From: Pseudarthrobacter defluvii | GTDB taxonomy: Bacteria; Actinomycetota; Actinomycetes; Actinomycetales; Micrococcaceae | Assembly (NCBI RefSeq): GCF_030323865.1 | Contig: NZ_CP066362.1 | Span: 1,798,001-1,862,000, forward strand | DNA: 64,000 bases | Reading direction: 5' to 3' | In this document: piece after piece, positions 8,133-16,618 of the stretch | Numbering within the stretch: the stretch's first letter is position 1 | How the letters are laid out: each line of letters starts with the position of its first letter | Program-made: the position numbers and the translations under genes | The notes under the pieces: generated by a model | The model's database searches: none | What the model saw: only the letters and a program-made list of their open reading frames with translations | What the model was told of the DNA's origin: nothing

Positions 8133-9701
8133 CTAGTTCTTGGTGCGTTCGCGGCGGAGGCCCTTGCCTGGTGCGCTCTTCACGAGCCTGCCGCCGGCCA
8201 GCACTGGTTGGCCGGCCACGAGCACGTCGTCGATTCCTGCTGCTTCACCAAGGGGGCTTTCGTAGGTGGCAGTATCGGTGACTGTGCTGGGGTCGACGAC
8301 GACAAGATCGGCGACCCAGCCCGCGGCAATCCTGCCGCGTTGACCAAGACTGAAACGGGCTGCCGGTCCCGTCGACAGGTGTTGCACCGCTTGCGGCCAG
8401 GACCAGGTGGCAGTTTCCCGTACATATTCCCGCAGGTAGCGGGCGAAGGTGCCGCGTGCGCGAGGGTGCGGGTGGGCTCCTATGAAGATGCCGTCAGATC
8501 CTCCCATGTGGCCGTCCTGGGAAAAGATGGAGGCGAGATCGGCTACGGATCGCTGGTGCGGCACGGCCATGATGGCGTTGACCTCGAGGCCGGAAGCGGC
8601 CAGCAGGTCCAGGGCGAATTCGATGGCGTCGGTGCCGGCTTGCGCGGCGGCGGCCTCAAGTGTGAGTCCGTGGGCCCATGCAAATTCTGGTGCGGCGATG
8701 TGACCGAGGGTGATCATTGACGGCCACTGGGGTCCGAGGCTGGCGTTGTTCCGGACCCGGGGGAACCAGTCCTGACGCAGACGCACCCGCTCAAGGGGAT
8801 CGCTGATGACACTGACGACAGTCTCCGCCGGCAGGATGGAAAGCTGCGGTGGCAGCAACGGCATGGCCAGCAGCGTGCATCCACGGGTGTAGGGGTAAGC
8901 GTCGAAGGTTGCGTCTACGCCGGAGCTGCCGAGAAATCGCAGTTGTTCGTCGACGACGTCCGCGTCAGCGTGAAAGTGGGAGATGTGCACCCGCGCTCCC
9001 GAGGCCTCAGCGATGTGGACGATCTCGGAAACACCGGCGCCGGAGTTCGCCTCGTACCCGCCGCGCATATGGGTGACGTAGATTCCGTCGGCTTCCGCCA
9101 CCGGAGCGCACAATGCAGCGATCTCGTCGGCCGTGGCGAAAATTCCGGGCACGTAGTCCAACCCGGTGGAAAGGCCCACGGCGCCCTCCCGCAGGCCCTC
9201 TTCCACGAGGGCGGCCATTTGTGCCCTCTGCGACTCGTCGGCAGGGGCGCTCGATCGCCCGCACACTTCGGAGCGCACCGTTCCCCCCGGTACAAGATAA
9301 GCGAAGTTCAGCCGGGACCTTCCGTCGACCCCCTTCAGGTACGCGGCCACGCCGCCGCCGGCGTAGTGCGGATGGTCGCCGTTGATGGCGGCGAAATACT
9401 CGCTTGCGTAGGCGCCGCTTCCTGGCGCGTAGGACACGCCGTCCTGCCCGGCGATAACCGTCGTCACCCCCTGCTTCAGCAGCGCACGCTGCACAGCCTC
9501 GTCTTCGATGAATCCGTCGGCATGTGAGTGGACATCGATGAATCCGGGCAGCACGTAACGTCCCTGGCAGTCCAGGATCTGATCGTCCGGCGTGGGAAGG
9601 ACCTCACCCACCTCGGTGACGATGCCGTCCTGGACCGCGATGTCGGCGTGGCGCATGCCCTCGCTGTCGACGACTGTTCCGCCGCGCATCACGAAACGCA
9701 T
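8133..9701 (-). CDS. D-aminoacylase / N-acyl-D-amino acid deacylase family amidohydrolase
   Basis: A 522-aa amidohydrolase-superfamily enzyme. The start at 9701 (MRFVMRGGTV) follows AAAGGGA at normal distance. The metal-binding HxH motif is His58-His60 in GFIDVHSHADG, with further THMRGGY and HISHFH motifs. The usual NCG motif, whose Cys is a metal ligand in studied D-aminoacylases, is replaced here by QDG (residues 86-88), so it is a divergent member. The family removes acyl groups from N-acyl-D-amino acids. In this operon, next to KDG kinase and KDPG aldolase, the likeliest substrate is an N-acyl 2-amino sugar acid such as N-acetyl-D-glucosaminate; that is inference. Confidence 0.85.
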   Translation of the reverse strand: MRFVMRGGTVVDSEGMRHADIAVQDGIVTEVGEVLPTPDDQILDCQGRYVLPGFIDVHSHADGFIEDEAVQRALLKQGVTTVIAGQDGVSYAPGSGAYASEYFAAINGDHPHYAGGGVAAYLKGVDGRSRLNFAYLVPGGTVRSEVCGRSSAPADESQRAQMAALVEEGLREGAVGLSTGLDYVPGIFATADEIAALCAPVAEADGIYVTHMRGGYEANSGAGVSEIVHIAEASGARVHISHFHADADVVDEQLRFLGSSGVDATFDAYPYTRGCTLLAMPLLPPQLSILPAETVVSVISDPLERVRLRQDWFPRVRNNASLGPQWPSMITLGHIAAPEFAWAHGLTLEAAAAQAGTDAIEFALDLLAASGLEVNAIMAVPHQRSVADLASIFSQDGHMGGSDGIFIGAHPHPRARGTFARYLREYVRETATWSWPQAVQHLSTGPAARFSLGQRGRIAAGWVADLVVVDPSTVTDTATYESPLGEAAGIDDVLVAGQPVLAGGRLVKSAPGKGLRRERTKN

Positions 9702-9727
9702 AATGGGGTCCCTTTCGAAGGTGGTTA

Positions 9728-11017
9728 TCAGAAGAAGGTGCGGATGAGTTCGACTACAAGGTCGTTCTCCGGGCCCGCCGTCATGGGCAAGTAGTGCCAC
9801 TTGTCGAACGTCGTGCACGGGTGTGACAGGCCCATCGCTATCACCGCGCCTAGGTCGACGTTTTGACCGGTGAGTTGCAGGTAGCTGTGTTGATCGTTCA
9901 TGGCGGTGATCGATGCGTCAATGAGCGGGGTCCAGGTTCCGTCAAGGTCTGCGGCAGTTCGACGGGGGATCGGCAACCCCTCATCGAAGGGGAAGTCGCG
10001 CTTGCCGCCATCGATGAGAGCGAGGCCTGGCTCGGGGTGCGAGACCACGCGGGCGATGCCCCGCATTGCCGAGCGGAACTTGCCATCATCCTGCTGGCAG
10101 GCTGCTTTTCCCTCGTCGAGCGGGGAGACCTGGCGGTAGAACCCGTCGTCGTGGGTGATGTAGGCGCCGCTCCGGAGCGTCCAGAGGGTGCGGGGGTCCG
10201 CTCCCATGGCCTTCCCGTAGACGTCGGCGACGACGTCGAAGTACGCGCTTCCTCCTGCGGTGACAAAGATGGGGCCGTCGTCGTAGAGCCCGCTCAGCGC
10301 CTGGTGCAGCTCAACTTGCCGCTTGAGGTAGTCCCCCACAGCGTCCAATGTCGCATCGGAGCGGTCGTGGCCGAGGGATCCCTCGTATCCGGCGACGCCG
10401 GCCAGGCGGACGACATCCGAAGCGGCCGCACGCCTGGCGACCTCGATCGCTTCGGTGACGGTGCGTGCACCGGTTCGTCCGCCTGGCGCGCCGAGTTCGA
10501 CGCAGACGTCGATCGGCCTGGTGATGCCGGCGTCACGGAGGGTGGACTCCATCTTCTCCATCGTCGCCACTGAGTCGGCCCAGCAGACAAAGCGAAACTG
10601 CGGGTCGGCTAGTTCGGCGGCGAGGTAGCGCAGCGAACGCTCGTCGACGACGGCGTTGGCAAGCATGACGGAGTCCAGCCCGAAGGAGCGCGCGGTGCGG
10701 ACCTGTCCCATGGTGGCCAGGGTGATGCCAATGCTTCCTGTGTCGAGCTGCCGCTGCCACAGTTCAGGGGCCATGGTTGTCTTGCCGTGCGGCATGAGCG
10801 ATAGCCCCCGCGCCGAGCACCACTGCGCCATCAGGTCCAGGTTGTGCCGGATCGCCTCATCATCCAGTGCGACGATGGGTGTCCAGAACTCCGAGAGCCG
10901 CGGCCCTGTGGCGAGGAACTCCGTCACCGTCATGCCGAAGGCGCGGCTGGGGATTCCCTTATCGCGGGGGGACAAACGTTCAGTCCCTAGCTGCTCCAGG
11001 AAAAGCCCTCGTGTCAT
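9728..11017 (-). CDS. D-threonine aldolase/D-serine dehydratase-like PLP enzyme
   Basis: This 429-aa protein has the alanine-racemase-type N-terminal barrel with the PLP lysine Lys79 in PHGKTTMAP, a GGSAYFD phosphate-binding region and a C-terminal dehydratase-type domain ending in SHPCTTFDKW, where His399 and Cys401 form the HxC metal motif of D-threonine aldolase and D-serine dehydratase. From memory, the PLP-dependent D-glucosaminate dehydratase of Pseudomonas belongs to this fold. In this operon it could convert a 2-amino-2-deoxy sugar acid to 2-keto-3-deoxygluconate and ammonia. It lies between the deacylase and RidA genes, consistent with an enamine/imine-forming reaction. The exact substrate is inferred. 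Confidence 0.82.
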   Translation of the reverse strand: MTRGLFLEQLGTERLSPRDKGIPSRAFGMTVTEFLATGPRLSEFWTPIVALDDEAIRHNLDLMAQWCSARGLSLMPHGKTTMAPELWQRQLDTGSIGITLATMGQVRTARSFGLDSVMLANAVVDERSLRYLAAELADPQFRFVCWADSVATMEKMESTLRDAGITRPIDVCVELGAPGGRTGARTVTEAIEVARRAAASDVVRLAGVAGYEGSLGHDRSDATLDAVGDYLKRQVELHQALSGLYDDGPIFVTAGGSAYFDVVADVYGKAMGADPRTLWTLRSGAYITHDDGFYRQVSPLDEGKAACQQDDGKFRSAMRGIARVVSHPEPGLALIDGGKRDFPFDEGLPIPRRTAADLDGTWTPLIDASITAMNDQHSYLQLTGQNVDLGAVIAMGLSHPCTTFDKWHYLPMTAGPENDLVVELIRTFF

Positions 11018-11035
11018 CGCTCGCCCTTCGTGGTT

Positions 11036-11428
11036 CTACTTGGCTGCTGGGACAGCGGCGACGACGTCGATCTCGACGAGGATGTTGGCCAGTTGTGATC
11101 CGACCGTGGTGCGCACCGGATAGGGCTGGGAGAAGAACTCCTCGTAGGCTTCGTTGAATTCGGCGAAGTCTGCCAGATCCGCGAGGTGCACGGTTGTTTT
11201 GACGCAGTCGTCCATCGTGAGTCCCCGCTCGGCGAGGATGCTCTGCACATTTCGCAGCACCTGTCGTGTCTGATCGGCAACAGAGTCGGGGACCGCTCCG
11301 GTGGCCGGGTCCTGCGGGCCAAAACCTGCGGTGTAAAAGAAGCCGTTGGCCTCGATGCCCTGGCTGTAGGGGCCGGCCGGCTGCGGAGCCCTGGGCGTGT
11401 GGAAAGCTGTTTTGGACGTGGAAGTCAT
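11036..11428 (-). CDS. ridA: RidA family enamine/imine deaminase
   Basis: The 130-aa product is a full-length RidA/YjgF/YER057c protein. The start region carries the PAGPYSQG motif, and Arg106 in YPVRTTVG is the arginine that binds the carboxylate of the 2-imino acid. RidA proteins are trimers that speed release of ammonia from enamine or imine intermediates made by PLP dehydratases. It is 18 bp upstream of the PLP enzyme gene, so a role in clearing that enzyme's intermediate is a sound inference. Confidence 0.92.
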   Translation of the reverse strand: MTSTSKTAFHTPRAPQPAGPYSQGIEANGFFYTAGFGPQDPATGAVPDSVADQTRQVLRNVQSILAERGLTMDDCVKTTVHLADLADFAEFNEAYEEFFSQPYPVRTTVGSQLANILVEIDVVAAVPAAK

Positions 11429-11492
11429 GGATGGACCCTTTTCTGTGAGGAGATTGAACTTACGTGGGTGGACGGTGCCTTAGTCAGGCGGA

Positions 11493-12833
11493 CTAAGTGA
11501 TGGGATGCAGACGTCCTGCGTTCTCGACGTCGGGGCGGAACGAAGCGTACGCGGTGGCGATAACGCCGACGAGGGCGATGACGGCGGCATAGATGACGAC
11601 CGGCCACACGCTGCCGAAGGCCGCGGCGAGGGCGGTGGCGATGAGGGGCGCGAAACCGCCTCCGATGGTGTTGGAAATCTGGTAGCCAATGTTGACGCCC
11701 GTGGTGCGTGCTTCGACGTCGAACATCTCGACGAGCATGGTCTGGAGGGTGCCCTGCATGGCAACACCGGGGATGACAAATCCGATGATCATGCCCAGCC
11801 AGATGAGGATTGCTGTCTGGGTGCCGTAGAGAGCGAGGGCGGGGTATATAAGGAGTGCAAAGCCGATGCAGCCGATGATGTAGATTTTGCGTCGCCCGAA
11901 CCTATCCGACAGGCTTCCCCACATGGGGGCGGCGAAAATCTGCAGAACTCCGACGATCATGGTGCCGATGAATCCTACCTGTGCCTGGGTTCCCTTGGAC
12001 ACCATGTATGCGAGGCCGAAAGTCAGCACGATGTAACCGGCAATACTTTGCGGGAGACCGATAAGGATGCCCAGAATGGCGTTCTTCGGGTGCCGAAAGA
12101 TCTCTTTGAGGGGCGATTTGCGGGGTTCCCGCTTGAGAGTGCGGGTTGCGGCAAGTTCTTTGAACTCGTCGGATTCTTCCAGCTTGGAGCGCAGCACGAT
12201 GGCAACGATGGCGAGCACCAGGGCAAAGACAAACGGGATCCGCCAGCCCCACGTGATGAAGAACGAGTGGGAACCGGCCCCGAATGCAGCCATCAGACCC
12301 GCTGAAGCCACATTGGCGATCCCGGCACCGCTGATGAGCAGCGCCCCGTAAAGGCCGCGTCGGCCAGCAGGTGCGTGCTCGACGACAAGTGTTGCCGCTC
12401 CGCCCATCTCGCCGCCGACGAAGAGACCCTGGAACATGCGGAAGAGGAGAAGCAGAATCGGCGCTGCGATCCCGATGGCGCTTGCCGAGGGGATCAGGCC
12501 GATGGCTGCAGTGGAGATTCCCATGCCGATGACGGTGATCATCAGTGTCGTTTTGCGGCCGACGCGATCGCCAATATGGCCGAACACCAGGCCGCCGACA
12601 GGGCGCAGAAGAAAGCCGAACGCAAAGCTGGCGAAGGACGACAGCGTTCCCACCACCGGGTTGTCTTCAGGGAAGAACACTGCGGGGAAAACGGTAGCCG
12701 ACGCCAGACCGTACAGGTAGTAGTCGAAGTACTCCATCAAGGTGCCGATGGCGCCACCGGCTATGGTCCGGCGTTGCTTTGCCGATGTCGTCGTTTTCCA
12801 CGATGTTCCCTGCATGTGCTTGGTTTCAGTCAT
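11493..12833 (-). CDS. MHS-family MFS transporter (sugar-acid cassette)
   Basis: A 446-aa member of the metabolite:H+ symporter branch of the major facilitator superfamily, with about 12 hydrophobic helices. It has the family start GTLMEYFDYYLYG, the loop 2-3 motif FGHIGDRVGRKTTL and a matching loop 8-9 motif WGSLSDRFGRRKI. It is the first gene of the leftward operon and should bring the module's substrate across the inner membrane with protons. MHS members carry organic acids, betaines and aromatic acids; an N-acylated sugar acid is inferred from the enzymes behind it. Confidence 0.9.
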   Translation of the reverse strand: MTETKHMQGTSWKTTTSAKQRRTIAGGAIGTLMEYFDYYLYGLASATVFPAVFFPEDNPVVGTLSSFASFAFGFLLRPVGGLVFGHIGDRVGRKTTLMITVIGMGISTAAIGLIPSASAIGIAAPILLLLFRMFQGLFVGGEMGGAATLVVEHAPAGRRGLYGALLISGAGIANVASAGLMAAFGAGSHSFFITWGWRIPFVFALVLAIVAIVLRSKLEESDEFKELAATRTLKREPRKSPLKEIFRHPKNAILGILIGLPQSIAGYIVLTFGLAYMVSKGTQAQVGFIGTMIVGVLQIFAAPMWGSLSDRFGRRKIYIIGCIGFALLIYPALALYGTQTAILIWLGMIIGFVIPGVAMQGTLQTMLVEMFDVEARTTGVNIGYQISNTIGGGFAPLIATALAAAFGSVWPVVIYAAVIALVGVIATAYASFRPDVENAGRLHPIT

Positions 12834-12970
12834 GGGAGCCTCCTTGCCCGCCAGCGAAATTTGTTGGGCCGCAACCCGCTACGGCGATGTCCAAGCTAAC
12901 AGCCGTTGAACATTCTGTCTATGATTCTTACAATTTGTATGTGAGATGGATGGCACTGTAGGACTGAGCT
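12834..12970. promoter_or_regulatory. Divergent promoter region, transporter operon / YheO-like regulator
   Basis: The two start codons are 137 bp apart and point away from each other. An 11-bp palindrome TACAA-T-TTGTA lies at 12929-12939, an AT-rich spot in GC-rich DNA and a candidate operator for the adjacent regulator. I see no convincing sigma-70 hexamers. Confidence 0.45.
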
Positions 12971-13735
12971 ATGAGCGAGGACGCGATGACGACAACGAGC
13001 TCCGCCGCGGCGGCGAGTAATTCCCTGGCTCGTATGGGGACCTATGACTCCGTGGATGAGATCCTTGAGGTTTTTCGCCCTGTGATGCACGCCATGGCCG
13101 CCGCTGCCGGCCCAGGTTGCGAAGTAGTTTTGCATGACCTCTCGGCGCCGGAGCCCGACCTCAGCCACACCATCGCGGCGATCGAAAACGGCCACGTCAC
13201 GGGGCGTGAGGTCGGAGGCCCGTCCTCGAGCCTGGGCGTCGGGGTGCTCCACGACCAGTCCGGAGATCACAATGCATTTGGTTACCGTGGCATCACGGCT
13301 GACGGACGACAGCTGCGCTGCTCGTCGGTGTACTTCCGCAACTCGGCCGGCCGAATCATCGCTGCACTGTGCGTGAATGTGGACTTCAGCGCAATTCATA
13401 AAGCTCAAGCGCTTCTCGACGGGCTGCTGCCGCAGGAGTCCTCGAACTCCGCCGAGCAGCCCAATGAGTTCTTCGGCCGGGACCTGGTGGCTGTGATGGA
13501 CGTGATGATCGCAGAAGCCATCCGTGAGATTGGAAAACCTGTGGAGCAAATGAGCCGCGATGACCGTATTGCTGTGCTCAGGAAGCTGGATCAGCAGGGC
13601 GTGCTTCAAATGCGGAAGGGTGTCGAGAGAATCGCCGCGCGCCTCGATATCTCCCGAGTGACTGCGTACGCGTATCTGGATGAAGCGCGGAGCCAGGCCC
13701 CGGAAATGGCGGCGCTGGATCCCAGGCCGCGCTAA
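12971..13735 (+). CDS. YheO/DauR-like transcriptional regulator (PAS-like plus HTH)
   Basis: A 254-aa cytosolic regulator. Residues about 30-140 form a YheO-like PAS domain (PVMHAMAAAAGPGCEVVLHDLS ... IAALCVNVDF in outline), and the C-terminal 60 residues form an HTH of the same family (IAVLRKLDQQGV ... RISRVTAYAYLDEAR type). The ATG has AGGA 6-9 nt upstream. DauR of Pseudomonas, in this family, controls D-amino-acid catabolism. Its position divergent from the deacylase/dehydratase operon suggests it senses the substrate or product of that pathway and controls the shared promoter region. Confidence 0.82.
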   Translation: MSEDAMTTTSSAAAASNSLARMGTYDSVDEILEVFRPVMHAMAAAAGPGCEVVLHDLSAPEPDLSHTIAAIENGHVTGREVGGPSSSLGVGVLHDQSGDHNAFGYRGITADGRQLRCSSVYFRNSAGRIIAALCVNVDFSAIHKAQALLDGLLPQESSNSAEQPNEFFGRDLVAVMDVMIAEAIREIGKPVEQMSRDDRIAVLRKLDQQGVLQMRKGVERIAARLDISRVTAYAYLDEARSQAPEMAALDPRPR

Positions 13736-13874
13736 CGGCCAGTGATTGCCTTTAGCCGGGTAGGAGGCGTTTCCGACTCGGCTGCCGAAGATGGAAATTT
13801 CTATTCAGATCGGCGGGCATGAATTCGCCCAGAAGACGACCAGCCTAGTTCGAGAAATTGGCCCCAGCGGAGGG

Positions 13875-14052
13875 TGTAGACAATGTCCACACTTTTCGTA
13901 GCGGAGTGCCTCGTACCGCCCGCGAACTGCTCCGGATTCCGCAAGTTTTCGCGGGTTCGTAGTGTTTTCCAAGGACGGGAATGTAGTTCGAGTCCCACCT
14001 CGGGCACAGTGTTTCCGCAGGTCAAGGCCGTGTTTGACTTTGGGCGTTGACA
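13875..14052 (+). repeat. att-like repeat, copy C (short form)
   Basis: Palindrome TGTAGACA-A-TGTCCACA (one mismatch) at 13875-13891. The core with TTCGAGTCCCACCTCGGGC is at 13986-14008, 103 bp from the palindrome centre. The half site CGTTGACA is at 14045-14052, 37 bp beyond the core. It lies between the sugar-acid cassette and the MerR gene. Confidence 0.82.
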
Positions 14053-14086
14053 AACCTTGACATTCTACGCAGCCGGAGGTCCATCT

Positions 14087-14839
14087 CTAGCCCGTGTCTC
14101 GGACCCGTTGGAGATAGGTGACTAGTTCCTGGATCCGGTCTTCGGGCCATGGGAGCCTGGCGCTCAGCTCTCTACTGTTGTCCTGCCACATGCTCCGCGC
14201 CGCAGTCTTGGTCGCGTCATTGCTGTGGAACTGGGAACCGAGCTCATCCCAACGACTGGCAAAGTCCCGTACTGCCGGGTCGTCCACGGGGGTATTTGTG
14301 GACAAGTAGCCCAGGCCTTCTTCAACAAGGCTTTCAAAGGCGGCCTTGGCATCGTTGATGGCGACCGGGCCGAGCTCAGCCCGTCGCTGGGCCAGTTCGG
14401 TGCGCTGTTCTTCGGTGAAGTACTTCTCGTACATGGTCATCCCTTCCAGAATTGTTATGAAGTGATCCGCCCCCGGCGTGGTGCTGCCCATGTTGTCGAG
14501 CAGGGCTTGGATTTGGTGCTGGAGACGCTGCGCCTGTTCCGCTTGTTGGTGTAGTGCCGACAACTGGGCGGCGAGGAGTTGTCGCACCGCGCCGACATCG
14601 CTTGGCGATGACGCCAGGATCTGGCGGACATGTTCCAGTGACAGGCCCAGTGCCCGTAGCGCCCTGATGCGGTAGAGGTGGCAAACATCGTCCTCCGAAT
14701 ACCGCCGGTGCCCGGAGTCGGTTCGCCCTGTTGCGCGAAATAGTCCGATCTGGTCGTAGTGGTGCAATGTCCGGACAGTTACCCCGCACAATGTGGCCAG
14801 TTCGCCAATGCTCCAAAGCTGCCCGCCGGTCTCCACCAT
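14087..14839 (-). CDS. MerR-family regulator with TipAS drug-sensing domain
   Basis: A 250-aa TipAL-type activator. The N-terminal MerR HTH runs from WSIGELATLCGVTVRTLHHY, followed by the wing (GHRRYSEDDV) and a long dimerisation helix to about residue 125. The C-terminal half (MYEKYFTEEQRTELAQRR onward) is the TipAS antibiotic-recognition domain known from thiostrepton-induced TipAL. MerR proteins bind a palindromic spacer in the promoter they activate. No resistance gene sits beside it; its nearest neighbour is a broken DUF4386 gene, so its target may have been lost or lies elsewhere. Confidence 0.88.
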   Translation of the reverse strand: MVETGGQLWSIGELATLCGVTVRTLHHYDQIGLFRATGRTDSGHRRYSEDDVCHLYRIRALRALGLSLEHVRQILASSPSDVGAVRQLLAAQLSALHQQAEQAQRLQHQIQALLDNMGSTTPGADHFITILEGMTMYEKYFTEEQRTELAQRRAELGPVAINDAKAAFESLVEEGLGYLSTNTPVDDPAVRDFASRWDELGSQFHSNDATKTAARSMWQDNSRELSARLPWPEDRIQELVTYLQRVRDTG

Positions 14840-14917
14840 GTTTCATAGCCTAGGACCTGACGCGACGTCAGGATCAAGCCCTGATGGTACGGGTATCTCC
14901 ACTCCGACCGGTGGCCC

Positions 14918-15383
14918 TCAACTCCCCGTAACGGCGCCACCGTGAGCTATGTTCGGCGCGGGTTTGAATCCTTCGAATGTCAGGTAGATTTCCAAGGAAA
15001 GTTCCCAAAGGAAAATTGGCAGGGTCGCAACGGCCGACAGAACCGAAGCCTGGGTATTGTTGCCGAATATGGTCGCGATAGCCGAGGCGAGCAGCAGTGG
15101 AGCGCCAATGAGTCCCAGGATGGGAATAATACGCGGCACCATCCGGGACCTGAATAGCAGATAGTCCAGCAACAGCGCGTTGACGGCCGGGATCGTCCCG
15201 GGCCCGAGAAGGAACGTCCAGTCCCGCACTGCCACCAGTGCCCGACCGGCACCAACCAGCGTGCCAGGATCTGCACCGGAAGCTCCTGCCTGCCGGAGCG
15301 TTACGACCGCCAGCAGGCAGACGACGCCAATAACAATGACAGCCGCCTCGAACATCCGGGAGGTGACAAACACCGAATGCTCA
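14918..15383 (-). pseudogene. DUF4386 membrane protein, 5'-truncated copy
   Basis: The frame from about 15383 down to 14918 encodes VFVTSRMFEAAVIVIGVV onward through LPIFLWELSLEIYLTFEGF, nearly the same as the C-terminal two thirds of the intact DUF4386 protein at 29811-30560. The first 90-100 residues (first helices) are missing; upstream of 15383 the frame continues into unrelated sequence with no homologous start. It is therefore a remnant of a multi-pass membrane protein family of unknown function. The break point carries a GC-rich stretch similar to 4258-4305. Confidence 0.8.
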
Positions 15384-15605
15384 TAAGTCGGACCGGGAAG
15401 CGGTTCATTTAAGACCGCTCCGGGGACCGGCCCCTGACGAAGCCAACAATCAGGCGTAAACGTTTTCGCTGCTACCCGTGATTGGCAGCGCCGGTTTGCA
15501 GTCCCCATTATTGGTGGGGCCACGCGGTCTACGTATAGTTGAAGGCCCGCGGCCAGTTTGCCAAGGCTGGCAGGGTCCCAATCTGTCCGTGGAAAGGGCA
15601 ATGGC

Positions 15606-16385
15606 GTGGCCAATTCTCGCAGTGGAGATTCGGTGATCGGCCGGGTGGTCCGTGTCCTCGAGGCATTTGACCGCGACCGGCAGACCATGACGATGTCGCG
15701 CCTGGCCGCCCGCACCAGCCTGCCGCGATCCACGGCGCATCGGCTCGTTGAGGAACTCATTGGTTACGGCCTGATCCGCCGCTCCGATTCCGGTGAACTG
15801 CAGATCGGGTTGCGCATGTGGGAAATTGCCACTCGGTCCCAATCGGCGATGGATGTCCGCGAAGCCGCACTGCCGTTTATGGACGATGTTCTCTCCGTTG
15901 TCCGCCAGCACACCACACTGGCAGTTCTGGACCAGGGGTCAGCCCTCTACGTCGAGCGCATGTCGGCACGGGATTCCATTCTGGACGCTGCGCGGATCAC
16001 GGACCGTCTGCCGCTGAATGCGTGTTCACCCGGCCTTGTGCTGCTGGCCCATTCCTCGCCCGCCTTCCAGGAGACCTTCCTCGCCGGGCGGCTGACAAAG
16101 CTTACCGACGAAACGCCAACAGATCCCGGACTCATCCGGCGGCATCTTGCTGAGGTTAGGCAGCGGGGATTCGTCGCCTTGCCGGGAATCGGGGTTTCCG
16201 AATGGCTTGGCATCGCCGTTCCTGTCTTCGGGCCCGAACGCTCCGTTGTGGCGGCGCTCAGCGCCATCGTGCCGCGTGATGAGGGCGACGTCCAGGTCAT
16301 CGTGCCTGCCCTCATGACGGCGGCCCGCGGAATTTCCCGGACGCTGGCTCCGGTTCGCCGGCCTTCGTTCAGCAGCGACGGCTGA
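15606..16385 (+). CDS. IclR-family transcriptional regulator (P450 cassette)
   Basis: A 259-aa IclR protein: N-terminal winged HTH (VIGRVVRVLEAFDRDRQTMT ... LPRSTAHRLVEEL in outline) and C-terminal effector domain to residue 250. I place the start at the GTG at 15606 because GGAAAGG lies upstream and the second IclR in this module also starts VANS; an upstream frame extension is not supported. It lies directly before the cytochrome P450 operon. A 21-bp inverted repeat at 16414-16434, between the two genes, is a likely binding site. Whether it activates or represses the P450 genes is not visible. Confidence 0.88.
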   Translation: MANSRSGDSVIGRVVRVLEAFDRDRQTMTMSRLAARTSLPRSTAHRLVEELIGYGLIRRSDSGELQIGLRMWEIATRSQSAMDVREAALPFMDDVLSVVRQHTTLAVLDQGSALYVERMSARDSILDAARITDRLPLNACSPGLVLLAHSSPAFQETFLAGRLTKLTDETPTDPGLIRRHLAEVRQRGFVALPGIGVSEWLGIAVPVFGPERSVVAALSAIVPRDEGDVQVIVPALMTAARGISRTLAPVRRPSFSSDG

Positions 16386-16413
16386 GAGCGTAGCCAAAAA
16401 AATTCCGAACCAG

Positions 16414-16434
16414 TGCGTCCGTTGAATGGACGCA
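16414..16434. promoter_or_regulatory. Candidate IclR operator upstream of P450
   Basis: TGCGTCC-N7-GGACGCA, a perfect 7-bp inverted repeat. Its centre CCGTTGAATGG matches the pattern CCG(A/T)T(G/C)AA(C/T)GG shared with the two 21-bp sites at 23896 and 24723, with the same length and centring. Confidence 0.6.
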
Positions 16435-16618
16435 GTCGACCTTTCCCGCGTGGCGCCCCTCACAGTGGAAACGAGGCGTGGGCCGGCGGACCAGCCGAAC
16501 GGTTGCCCTGTTCGCGGTGCCCTGACAGGCGCCAGACCGGTCCCGCCTCACTTGTTTCCCCGCTCCCGATCACCCCCGCCCGGCCGGCGGTGACGAAGCC
16601 CCACATGAGAGGACCACG

